Assembly: GCA_021803085.1 (NCBI GenBank)
Contig: JAJZMD010000052.1
Coordinates: forward strand, 1 to 37,928
Source: Actinomycetes bacterium
GTDB lineage: Bacteria; Actinomycetota; Acidimicrobiia; Acidimicrobiales; RAAP-2
DNA: 37,928 nt
Reading direction: 5' to 3'
Below the pieces are notes generated by a model. The model was not told where the DNA came from. It worked only from the letters and a program-made list of their open reading frames with translations, and ran no database searches. A program made the position numbers and the translations under genes. The first letter of the stretch is position 1, and every line of letters begins with the position of its first letter. Of the stretch, positions 31,532-37,928 are shown in pieces.

Positions 31532-32796
31532 GTGCGCGGCCCGGGTGCGAGACCCGACGACGGACGGGCGGCCTGCTTGCCTTGCCTGGCTGCGCTGGCG
31601 GCAGCCTCCCTCTCGAGCGCGAGCTGGCCTGTGTAGGTGGATGCGAACTTCATGGTGCCCGAGCGAGCTGTCACGAGGTCGAAGTAGAGCCACGGACCGG
31701 CAGGCGGGTCGACTGCCGCGCGCAGCGCCTGTGCCGACGGCGTGCAGATCGGCGTCGGGGTGAGCCCTGCGTGCAGGTAGGTGTTGTACGGCGTTGTGAT
31801 CCGCTCGTCCTTCGGCGTGACCGGTCCGCCGTCCTTTCCGAGGGAGTACAGGACCGTCGATGTCATGTCCAGCCGCATCCCCGCCGCGAGACGGTTCACG
31901 ACCACCCTCGCCACGTCTCCCATGTAGCGGGTGTAGTACCCCTCTTTCTGTGCGATCGAGGCCACCGTGACGAGCTCGTAAGCGTCGAGGCCGCCCACCT
32001 TCGTCGTGGGAGAGATCCCCGCGGCCGCCGCCTCGGCGTCGAACCGGGCCACCATCTGCCCCAAGAGCTCGTGACCCGTCTCTCCGGGGAGGATCTTGTA
32101 TGTCCCGGTGCCGATCAGTCCCTCGAGCGAGGTGCCGGGGCCCAGCTGGAAGGGCGAGCGGACGTGGCCGGCGGCACCTGCGTCCGCCAACGCGCGCACG
32201 AGGTTGCCCGGCAGGGACTCGAGCTCGTGGTCGATCTCGGAGAGGGTCGTGCCGGGCGCGACGTTGAGCTCGTAGACGTTCGGGCCGGCGTCGAGCGCGG
32301 CCTTCGCCGCGGAGAACGAGAGGTTCCGGTGGAGCTGGTAGGTGCCGGGGCGGACGAGCGGGGCGCCATGGACGAACGACCAGATGCGGAAGGCGACGGC
32401 TGTGCCGACCACATCGGCCGTCGCGAGCGCTGTATCGATCGCGGCGAGCGGCTCGCCTGCGCGCACGTCGACCTGCACCGACTCGCCCGGGCCGCCGAAG
32501 GGGTGCGCCTCCACCTCGTACCACGCGAGAGCGCCGGCCGGCACGAGCGCCACGGCCACGAGCGCGACCGCCCAGCGCCCTCGCCGCGTGAGACCCCGCC
32601 GCGTGAGACCGCGCCGCGTGAGACCGCGCCGCGTGAGACCGCGCCGCGTGACCCCCGGGCCGCCACCAGCCGGGCCGCCACCAGCCGGGTCGCCGGCCGG
32701 GGCACCTTCCCGCGGGCCGTCGCCGGCCGGGGCGCTTTCCCGCGGGCCGTCGCCGGCCGGGATGTCGGGCGCCCCCGTCGAGGCCGGCCGGCTCAT
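31528..32796 (-). CDS. mltG: Endolytic murein transglycosylase MltG
   Basis: MltG cleaves nascent glycan strands in the membrane-bound peptidoglycan layer. The 422-residue protein has an unusual cytoplasmic N-terminus of about 75 residues made of tandem repeats, then one membrane segment (WAVALVAVALVPAGALAW), a LysM-like part and the YceG domain. The YceG domain contains GLIGTGTYKILPGE, the catalytic glutamate in VTVASIAQKEGYY, and YNTYLHAGLTPTPICTPS. The ATG at 32796 overlaps the ruvX stop (ATGA). Its placement between ruvX and aroE is the common actinobacterial order. Confidence 0.94.
   Translation of the reverse strand: MSRPASTGAPDIPAGDGPRESAPAGDGPREGAPAGDPAGGGPAGGGPGVTRRGLTRRGLTRRGLTRRGLTRRGRWAVALVAVALVPAGALAWYEVEAHPFGGPGESVQVDVRAGEPLAAIDTALATADVVGTAVAFRIWSFVHGAPLVRPGTYQLHRNLSFSAAKAALDAGPNVYELNVAPGTTLSEIDHELESLPGNLVRALADAGAAGHVRSPFQLGPGTSLEGLIGTGTYKILPGETGHELLGQMVARFDAEAAAAGISPTTKVGGLDAYELVTVASIAQKEGYYTRYMGDVARVVVNRLAAGMRLDMTSTVLYSLGKDGGPVTPKDERITTPYNTYLHAGLTPTPICTPSAQALRAAVDPPAGPWLYFDLVTARSGTMKFASTYTGQLALEREAAASAARQGKQAARPSSGLAPGPRT
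32582..32656. repeat. 15-bp tandem repeat, five copies, in mltG
   Basis: Five units close to CGCCGCGTGAGACCG run from 32582 to 32656, in frame. They encode repeated TRRGL just before the membrane segment of MltG, giving a strongly basic cytoplasmic stretch. Confidence 0.95.
32656..32760. repeat. Further tandem repeats (15 bp and 30 bp) in the mltG 5' end
   Basis: Two 15-bp units (32656-32670 and 32671-32685) encode PAGGG. Two 30-bp units with a partial third (32691-32720, 32721-32750, 32751-32760) encode the ten-residue unit APAGDGPRES/G. Together with the adjacent 15-bp repeat, almost the whole cytoplasmic N-terminus of MltG is repetitive. Confidence 0.9.
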
Positions 32797-33254
32797 CTCG
32801 CCTCGAGCCACGACTGCAGCAACACCGTCGCCGCCGCGCTGTCGACCCGCATCCGGCGGCGCCGGCCGCGGGTGCCCGCCGAGGCGAGCGCGGACTGCGC
32901 GGCGACGGTCGTGAACCGCTCGTCGAAGGTCTCGACCCTCACCCCCCGGCCCTCGAGCGACCTCGCGAGCGCTGCCGCCTCCTCTTCTGCGGCACGGGCG
33001 GCGGGCCCGCGGTTGCCGTCCAAGGAGAGCGGGAGGCCGACGACGACCACGCCGGCGCCGACCTCGTCCACCACCGCGGCGATGGCCCGGTGGTCGGCTG
33101 CCCGATCGTCGTGACGGGCGATGCAGGGCCGGGGAAACGCCAGGGACCCCGCCGCGTCGCTCACCGCGACCCCGATGCGCCGCGAGCCGAGGTCGACGGC
33201 GACCGCCTTCGTCGGTTGGTCCGTCGCCTGGTCCGTCGCCTGGTCCGTCGCCAT
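32793..33254 (-). CDS. ruvX: YqgF/RuvX family Holliday junction resolvase-like protein
   Basis: The 153-residue product has an RNase H-like fold typical of RuvX/YqgF: AVAVDLGSRRIGVAVSD with the first catalytic aspartate, VVVGLPLSLDGNRGPAA, VETFDERFTTVAAQSAL with the acidic residues, and RVDSAAATVLLQSWL with the last aspartate. Members are linked to 16S rRNA 5' end processing and to junction resolution. The ATG at 33254 lies 4 nt after the alaS stop. The N-terminus has ATDQ three times, from a 12-bp tandem repeat. Confidence 0.94.
   Translation of the reverse strand: MATDQATDQATDQPTKAVAVDLGSRRIGVAVSDAAGSLAFPRPCIARHDDRAADHRAIAAVVDEVGAGVVVVGLPLSLDGNRGPAARAAEEEAAALARSLEGRGVRVETFDERFTTVAAQSALASAGTRGRRRRMRVDSAAATVLLQSWLEAR
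33217..33252. repeat. 12-bp tandem repeat in the ruvX 5' end
   Basis: Three exact copies of TGGTCCGTCGCC lie at 33217-33228, 33229-33240 and 33241-33252, in frame, encoding ATDQ three times directly after the start methionine. Confidence 0.95.
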
Positions 33255-33258
33255 CTCG

Positions 33259-35826
33259 TCACCGGGGCACGAGCAGGCGCAGGGCCTCGCCGAGCGCTTC
33301 GTCGAGGCGCGACGCGTCACGCCCGCCTGCGAGCGCCAGCACGGGTGACCCTCCCCCTCCCCCGGCGACGATCGCCGCCACCTGGCGCACGATCGCGGTC
33401 GCGTCCGGCTCCCCGTCGGTCGCGACGGCGATCGCCACCCGCTCCCCGTCGGGCGACCCCCCGATCGCAACAGCCCGCGCGCCGTGGCCCCGTGCGGCCT
33501 GCGCCAGACTGCGCAGCTCGTCGGGGCTCCGGCCGTCGATCCTGGAGACGACGACGCCTCGCTCGGCGCCCGCGGCCAGGTTTGCCGCCTCCTTCTCGAG
33601 AGCGGAGGCCCGCAGCCGCGACAGCTCGCGTGCTGCCGCCCGCTCGCGCTCGACGAGACGCCCGAGCGCGTCCACGAGCCCGTCCGGCTCCACCTTCAAG
33701 AGCGCGGCGGCCTCGGCCACCTGGCGGTCGCGCGCTTGGAGCCGCGCGAACGTCGCCGCCCCGGTCACCGCCTCGATCCGCCGGGTGTTCGACCCGATGG
33801 ACCCCTCCGACACGAGCGCGATGGGGCCGATCATCCCCAACGCGTCGACGTGGGTGCCGCCGCAGAGCTCGAGCGAGTGCGGCCCGGCCCGCACGACGCG
33901 CACCACGTCGCCGTACTTGTCGCCGAAGAACGCGACGGCCCCCATCTTCTCCGCTTCCGACCTGGCGACCTCCACGGTGACGACCCGATCGTCGGTCAGC
34001 ACGTCCTGGTTCACCAACGCGGTGATCGCGTCGAGCTCCTCGGGAGCAGGAGCGCCCCGGTGGCTGAAGTCGAACCTGAGCCTGTCGGGCGCGACGAGGG
34101 AGCCCTGCTGGCGCACGTGCTCGCCCAGGACCTCTCGGAGCGCGGCGTGCAGCAGGTGCGTCCCCGTGTGGTTCCGCCGCGTCGCCTCGCGGCGCGGCCC
34201 GTCGATCGCTGCCAGCGCGTCCTGGCCGGCGTAGATCTCCCCCGACACCTTCGCCCGGTGCGCGCTGAGCCCGGGGAGCGCGGCGACAGTGTCGAACACG
34301 GTGGCCGAGCCCGTCTCGGTGACGACCGTGCCGATGTCGCCCACCTGCCCGCCGCCCTCCGCGTAGAAGGGCGTGCGGTCCAAGAAGAGCTCCACGGTCC
34401 CCGGCTCGGTGCCCGCCAGCACGCCCACCACCTGCACGGGAACCGCGTAGTGCTCGGGGCTGCGCCCGACGAAGACGGTGGGGCCGCTCGTGTCCAACAG
34501 CTCCCGGTAGGCGGTCTCGTCCGCTCCCGCGGGGACCTTCGCCGCCTGGCGGGCGCGGCGACGCTGCACGGCCATGTGCTCGTCGTACGCAGCTCTGTCC
34601 ACGGTCAAGCCGGCCTCGTGTGCGAGCTCCTCGGTCAGCTCGATCGGGAACCCGTGGGTGTCGTGGAGCCGGAACGCCGTCTCCCCGGGGAGCACCTCGG
34701 CGCGCTCGGCGCGCAGCTGCGCGAGCGCGCCCTCGAGCATCGAGAGCCCGGTCCGAAGCGTGCGGTCGAACCCCGACTCCTCGCGCTCGAGGACGTCGGT
34801 CACGATCTCGATCTCCTCGCGGACGTTCGGGTACGCCGCGCCCATGATGCGGGCCGTCGTCTCCGCGAGGCGCGGCGTCACGAGGCCGCGGGCCCCCGCA
34901 CGGCGGGCGGCGAGGACCGCGCGCCGGACGATCCGCCGGAGCACGTAGCCCCGACCGTCGTTCGAGGGCATGACCCCGTCGGCGACGAGCATGGTCATCG
35001 CCCTCCCGTGGTCCGCCATGATCCGCAGCGCGACGTCGTGCGCCTCCTCCCGGCCGTAGCGCGCGCCCGTCAGCTCCTCGGCGGTCTCGACGAGCGGCGC
35101 GAGCACGTCGGTGTCGAAGATGGAGTCGGTCCCCGTGAGCACGGGCAGGATGCGCTCGAGCCCTGCGCCGGTGTCGATGTTCTTCCTCGGCAGCTCGGTC
35201 ATGGAGCCGTCGTCCGAGCGGTTGTACTGCATGAAGACCAGGTTCCAGATCTCCACGTAACGCTCCGCGCCCCCGTGCGCGGGCCCGCCAGCCTCCCCGT
35301 GGGGCTCGCCCTTGTCGAAGTAGATCTCCGAGCATGGCCCGCAAGGGCCCGTGTCTCCCATCCGCCAGAAGTTGTCCTCGCCCATGCGCTGGATCCGTTC
35401 GGGCGCGACGCCCACCCCGTCGGCCCAGATCGCCGCCGCCTCGTCGTCGCTGTGGTGGACGGTGATCCACAGCCGCTCGGCGTCGACCCCCAGGACGTCG
35501 GTGACGAGCTCCCAGGCGAGGGGGATGGCCCGCTCCTTGAAGTAGTCGCCGAAGCTGAAGTTGCCGAGCATCTCGAAGAACGTGCAGTGCCTGGCGGTGT
35601 GGCCCACCACGTCGATGTCGTTCGTCCGGAAGCACTTCTGCACCGTGGTGGCGCGCGGCCAGGGGGCCGGCTCGTCGCCGAGGAAGTACGGCTTGAACGG
35701 CACCATGCCCGCGATCGTGAAGAGCACGGTGGGGTCGTGGGGGATGAGGCTCGCAGACGGGACCACTTCGTGGTCCCGGGCGGCGAAGAAACCGGTGAAG
35801 GCGGCCCGGAGCTCGTTGGCGTCCAC
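33259..35826 (-). CDS. alaS: Alanyl-tRNA synthetase AlaS
   Basis: AlaS charges tRNA-Ala and edits mischarged Ser/Gly. The 855-residue product contains the catalytic-core segments FTGFFAARDHEVVPSASLIP, NDIDVVGHTARHCTFFEMLGNFSFGDYFK and DTGPCGPCSEIYFDKG. In the editing domain, NHTGTHLLHAALREVLGEHV supplies the zinc-binding histidines and LCGGTHVDALG the matching cysteine motif. A C-Ala domain follows. The GTG at 35826 opens VDANELRAAF, the normal family start; the open frame further upstream belongs to the antisense of neighbours. TAGTGT lies 8 nt upstream of the GTG, but its TAG is also the stop codon of the preceding gene. Confidence 0.97.
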   Translation of the reverse strand: MDANELRAAFTGFFAARDHEVVPSASLIPHDPTVLFTIAGMVPFKPYFLGDEPAPWPRATTVQKCFRTNDIDVVGHTARHCTFFEMLGNFSFGDYFKERAIPLAWELVTDVLGVDAERLWITVHHSDDEAAAIWADGVGVAPERIQRMGEDNFWRMGDTGPCGPCSEIYFDKGEPHGEAGGPAHGGAERYVEIWNLVFMQYNRSDDGSMTELPRKNIDTGAGLERILPVLTGTDSIFDTDVLAPLVETAEELTGARYGREEAHDVALRIMADHGRAMTMLVADGVMPSNDGRGYVLRRIVRRAVLAARRAGARGLVTPRLAETTARIMGAAYPNVREEIEIVTDVLEREESGFDRTLRTGLSMLEGALAQLRAERAEVLPGETAFRLHDTHGFPIELTEELAHEAGLTVDRAAYDEHMAVQRRRARQAAKVPAGADETAYRELLDTSGPTVFVGRSPEHYAVPVQVVGVLAGTEPGTVELFLDRTPFYAEGGGQVGDIGTVVTETGSATVFDTVAALPGLSAHRAKVSGEIYAGQDALAAIDGPRREATRRNHTGTHLLHAALREVLGEHVRQQGSLVAPDRLRFDFSHRGAPAPEELDAITALVNQDVLTDDRVVTVEVARSEAEKMGAVAFFGDKYGDVVRVVRAGPHSLELCGGTHVDALGMIGPIALVSEGSIGSNTRRIEAVTGAATFARLQARDRQVAEAAALLKVEPDGLVDALGRLVERERAAARELSRLRASALEKEAANLAAGAERGVVVSRIDGRSPDELRSLAQAARGHGARAVAIGGSPDGERVAIAVATDGEPDATAIVRQVAAIVAGGGGGSPVLALAGGRDASRLDEALGEALRLLVPR

Positions 35827-35837
35827 GACGCCGAACA

Positions 35838-36143
35838 CTACCGGTGCTGCCGGCGCGCCCCCTGTGGACGGGCGGGCCTGGCGTGGGCGCGCGCCGGCGG
35901 CACCTCGCCCAGCCGCCGCCACAGCTCCGCTTCGTGGTCGCGGCGCTCCGCACGCGCGGCGTCCACCGCTTCTCGGACCCTGCCGCCCAGCGCCCGTGCC
36001 GCCTGCACCGCCTCGTTGCCGGCCACCGACGGCGAGAGCGCCTGCACCGCGCGGCGTACCCGCCGGCGCACCCGCTGCTCGGCCCACAAGGTGCCGCCGA
36101 CCCCGAGCGCGATCCCCGCGCCGAGCCAGATCGGGCGCCGCAT
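35838..36143 (-). CDS. DUF6167-like small membrane-anchored protein
   Basis: The 101-residue product begins with a short membrane segment, WLGAGIALGVGGTLWAEQ, and continues with basic helical sequence (RVRRRVRRAVQALSP, then VREAVDAARAERRDHEAELWRRLG). In actinobacteria a small protein of this shape (DUF6167) commonly sits between a DUF948 protein and alaS, exactly as here, and the assignment rests largely on that context. The ATG at 36143 overlaps the DUF948 gene's stop by one base (TGATG). Function is unknown. Confidence 0.65.
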   Translation of the reverse strand: MRRPIWLGAGIALGVGGTLWAEQRVRRRVRRAVQALSPSVAGNEAVQAARALGGRVREAVDAARAERRDHEAELWRRLGEVPPARAHARPARPQGARRQHR

Positions 36144-36604
36144 CACCGTCGGGGGGCCGTGAGCGTGCGGCGGCCGTGCGGGCCCCTGGCCTCGGTGCCG
36201 CTGCGGTCCTGGCCTCGGTGCCGGTCCGGCACGGCCCGCGTCGGGCGGACCTCTGTCCCGCCGAGCCGCCTCAGACCACCGAGGACCCCGGCGCGCCACG
36301 CGAGCACCTTCACGACCGGGTTGGCGAACGCGCGCCGCGCCAGCTGCGCGGCCTGGTCCACGGCAGCCGTGACAGCCTCGGTGTCGGCGAGGACGGCGTC
36401 GACGCGGGCGATCTCGGTCGCGGCGTGGCCGGCTGCGGCACGCGCCTCGGCGACCAGAGGGAGGGCCTCGTGCCGGAGCGCCTCGATGCCCCGCTCGAGC
36501 CGGCGAACCTGGGCCACGAGCACGAACGCGGCCGCAAGGCACGCGATCGCTCCCAGGGTGCCCACCGCGGCCGCGACCACCACGGCGACGTCGGCGGCGC
36601 TCAT
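36143..36604 (-). CDS. DUF948 domain protein
   Basis: The 153-residue product has an N-terminal membrane segment (about 5-31, VAVVVAAAVGTLGAIACLAA onward). A long amphipathic helical part follows (RRLERGIEALRHEALPLVAEAR to TAAVDQAAQLARRAF), then NPVVKVLAWRAGVLGG, in keeping with DUF948. These proteins are membrane-anchored coiled coils of unknown function next to alaS in actinobacteria. The last 35 residues are basic and low-complexity, and their DNA contains a 16-bp repeat with a 23-bp period (36185-36223). The ATG at 36604 is supported by TACGCT 6 nt upstream. Confidence 0.75.
   Translation of the reverse strand: MSAADVAVVVAAAVGTLGAIACLAAAFVLVAQVRRLERGIEALRHEALPLVAEARAAAGHAATEIARVDAVLADTEAVTAAVDQAAQLARRAFANPVVKVLAWRAGVLGGLRRLGGTEVRPTRAVPDRHRGQDRSGTEARGPHGRRTLTAPRR
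36185..36223. repeat. 16-bp direct repeat at the DUF948 gene 3' end
   Basis: CCTGGCCTCGGTGCCG occurs at 36185-36200 and 36208-36223. The 23-bp period is not a multiple of three, so unlike most repeats here it is read in two frames of the low-complexity tail. Confidence 0.85.
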
Positions 36605-36705
36605 CTGCGAAGCGTACCTGCCGCCGGGATCGGGATGCTCGAGCGCAGCCTGCGCGTGAGTTGCGCACGGCAACCACCGCGGGTCGCACCGGCTAACGTC
36701 TGCAC
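36605..36705. promoter_or_regulatory. Divergent DUF948-alaS operon / ctaB promoters
   Basis: TACGCT (minus, 36611-36616) lies 6 nt before the DUF948 ATG. TAACGT (plus, 36694-36699) lies 6 nt before the ctaB GTG. Both fit the TAnnnT leaderless pattern. Nothing else was recognised in the 101-bp gap. Confidence 0.5.
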
Positions 36706-37623
36706 GTGCAGCAAGTCTCGAGCGCGGAGACTCGAAGTCGCGCCTCGTGGTCCGTTCCCCCGCGCCTCGCCGGCCTCGTGGCCCTCACCAAGCCTCGGAT
36801 CATCGAGCTGCTCTTGATCACGACGGTGCCGGCCATGTTCGTCGCCTCGCGGACGGTGCCGTCGTTCCGGCTCGTCGCCCTGACGGTGATCGGCGGCACG
36901 TTCGCCGCGGGCGGCGCGAACGCGTTCAACATGTACTACGACCGCGACATCGACGCGATCATGGACCGGACCAAGCGCCGCCCGCTCGTCTCGGGCGTCG
37001 TGAGGCCGGCCGAGGCCCTCGCGCTGTCCATCGGGCTCGAGGTGTCGGCGTTCCTCCTCCTCTGGCTCGAGGTCAACCTGATCTCCGCGCTCCTCTCGCT
37101 CGTCGCAGCTCTCTTCTACGTGGGCGTCTACACCGTGTGGCTGAAGCGGCGCTACGCCTCCAACATCGTGATCGGAGGCGCAGCCGGCGCCGTGCCGGTC
37201 CTGGTGGGGTGGAGCGCCGTCACCGGCCACGTCGGGGCGCCGGCGTGGGTGATGTTCGGCATCGTGGTGGCGTGGACGCCCCCCCACTTCTGGGCGCTCG
37301 CCATCCGTCATAAGGACGACTACTCGCGGGCCTCGGTCCCGATGCTCCCCTCGGTCGCCGACCCCGGCCGCGTCGTGCGCGAGATCCTCGCCTACACGGC
37401 GCTCGTCGCGGCGCTGTCGGTCCTCCTCGTCTTCGTGGCCCACCTGGGCTGGGTGTTCCTCGGCATCGCGGCCGTCTTGGACGCGGGGCTCGCGCGCTCC
37501 GCACTGGCGCTCCGGCGCGACCCGAGCCAGCGCCAGGCGATGCGCCTGTTCGGCTACTCGATCACCTACCTCACGGCGCTGTTCCTGGCGATGGGAGCGG
37601 TCGCGATCGTCCGGCACCCGTGA
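36706..37623 (+). CDS. ctaB: Protoheme IX farnesyltransferase CtaB
   Basis: CtaB transfers a farnesyl group to haem B, making haem O for cytochrome oxidase. The 305-residue integral membrane protein has about nine membrane segments. The prenyl-diphosphate/Mg motif is NMYYDRDIDAIMDRTKRRPL, and the second conserved loop is AWTPPHFWALAIRHKDDYSRASVPMLP. The GTG at 36706 has TAACGT 6 nt upstream. The 3' end overlaps the convergent TlpA-like gene by 53 bp. Confidence 0.96.
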   Translation: MQQVSSAETRSRASWSVPPRLAGLVALTKPRIIELLLITTVPAMFVASRTVPSFRLVALTVIGGTFAAGGANAFNMYYDRDIDAIMDRTKRRPLVSGVVRPAEALALSIGLEVSAFLLLWLEVNLISALLSLVAALFYVGVYTVWLKRRYASNIVIGGAAGAVPVLVGWSAVTGHVGAPAWVMFGIVVAWTPPHFWALAIRHKDDYSRASVPMLPSVADPGRVVREILAYTALVAALSVLLVFVAHLGWVFLGIAAVLDAGLARSALALRRDPSQRQAMRLFGYSITYLTALFLAMGAVAIVRHP

Positions 37624-37928
37624 CCACGGAGGCCCCGGTCCGTGCCCCAACCGGGGGCCGCGGGGGCACCCGGACGCCGAAGAGCGTCCCGAGGTAGTGC
37701 GTGAGCGTCCTGGCGTCGAGGGCGCCCAGGTACTCCCCGACCACGCTGTCCACGCCGGACACGAAGACGGTCACCGGCAACCCCTGGACCCCGTAGCCCG
37801 AGGCGACGCGCTCGCCGGGATCGAACAGCTGGAGATAGGTGACGTGGTAACGGCGGAGGAACCGGAGCGCTGTGCCCCGCTGGTCCGCCGTGTCGACGCC
37901 GACGAACGTGACGGCCGCGCCGACGCGC
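37571..37928 (-). CDS. TlpA/redoxin-like thioredoxin-fold protein, 5' end beyond window
   Basis: Only the C-terminal part is present; the frame is open to the window edge. It reads VTFVGVDTADQRGTALRFLR, YLQLFDPGERVASGYGVQ, GLPVTVFVSG and VGEYLGALDARTLTHYLG, the second half of a TlpA/ResA-type thiol-disulfide oxidoreductase including the cis-proline (GLPVT). The active-site cysteines would lie upstream of the window and cannot be checked. The C-terminal roughly 35 residues are low-complexity and overlap ctaB. A role in cytochrome or haem protein maturation would fit its neighbour but is inference. Confidence 0.75.
   Translation of the reverse strand, partial: RVGAAVTFVGVDTADQRGTALRFLRRYHVTYLQLFDPGERVASGYGVQGLPVTVFVSGVDSVVGEYLGALDARTLTHYLGTLFGVRVPPRPPVGARTGASVVTGAGRSRPLPSPGTAP

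Noticed and set aside
33484-36162. 892-codon plus-strand open frame opposite alaS
   Set aside because: Antisense shadow of alaS; no domains, and the minus strand carries complete AlaS motifs.

Overview
The window is a very GC-rich (roughly 70% or more by eye), tightly packed chromosomal segment of an actinobacterium. Supporting signs are a mycothiol synthase, a hisD-C-B-H-A-F operon, an actinobacterial-type SEDS protein, the DUF948 / DUF6167 / alaS / ruvX / mltG / aroE order, frequent GTG starts and many apparently leaderless promoters. The secreted propeller protein with repeated GVSC and AVG motifs resembles proteins I associate with Acidimicrobiia, but that placement is an inference. No tRNA, rRNA, CRISPR array or insertion sequence was recognised.

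Layout. 1-4998 (minus): groES-like, hisI, trpE, ygfZ, trpC, trpF (cut by the window edge). 5351-7732 (plus): a large secreted protein with two copies of a novel-looking domain flanking a propeller-like core. 7752-12947 (minus): hisD, hisC, hisB, hisH, hisA, hisF with start/stop overlaps. 13120-14010: a small helical protein, then a ribbon-helix-helix antitoxin and a PIN toxin whose catalytic acids look lost. 14011-14456: non-coding DNA with a phased 11-bp direct-repeat array, a promoter-like element and a 14-bp hairpin. 14457-19831: nth, mshD, a VIT-type transporter, a small membrane protein, MaoC-like, menG and an isochorismate synthase. 19776-22876 (minus): glycosyltransferase, response regulator, histidine kinase. 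22976-28047: a YbhN/AglD2-like membrane protein, ppk and a SEDS protein. 28073-28627: a doubtful 50-codon ORF and a DUF1801 gene of unusual codon use. 28628-36604 (minus): DUF948, DUF6167, alaS, ruvX, mltG, aroE, rodA, bifunctional-nuclease (DUF151) protein. 36706-37928: ctaB and the 3' part of a TlpA-like gene.

Functionally the window carries much of histidine and tryptophan synthesis, part of menaquinone synthesis, mycothiol synthesis, cell-wall elongation (two SEDS proteins, MltG) and haem A/O synthesis (CtaB). hisG, hisE, trpD, trpB and trpA are not present. The observations most worth a second look are the 11-bp array with a possible small RNA at 14140-14375, the recurring TAnnnT-N6-9-RTG start architecture, short tandem repeats concentrated at gene ends and junctions, the apparently dead PIN toxin, and the sandwich architecture of the secreted protein.
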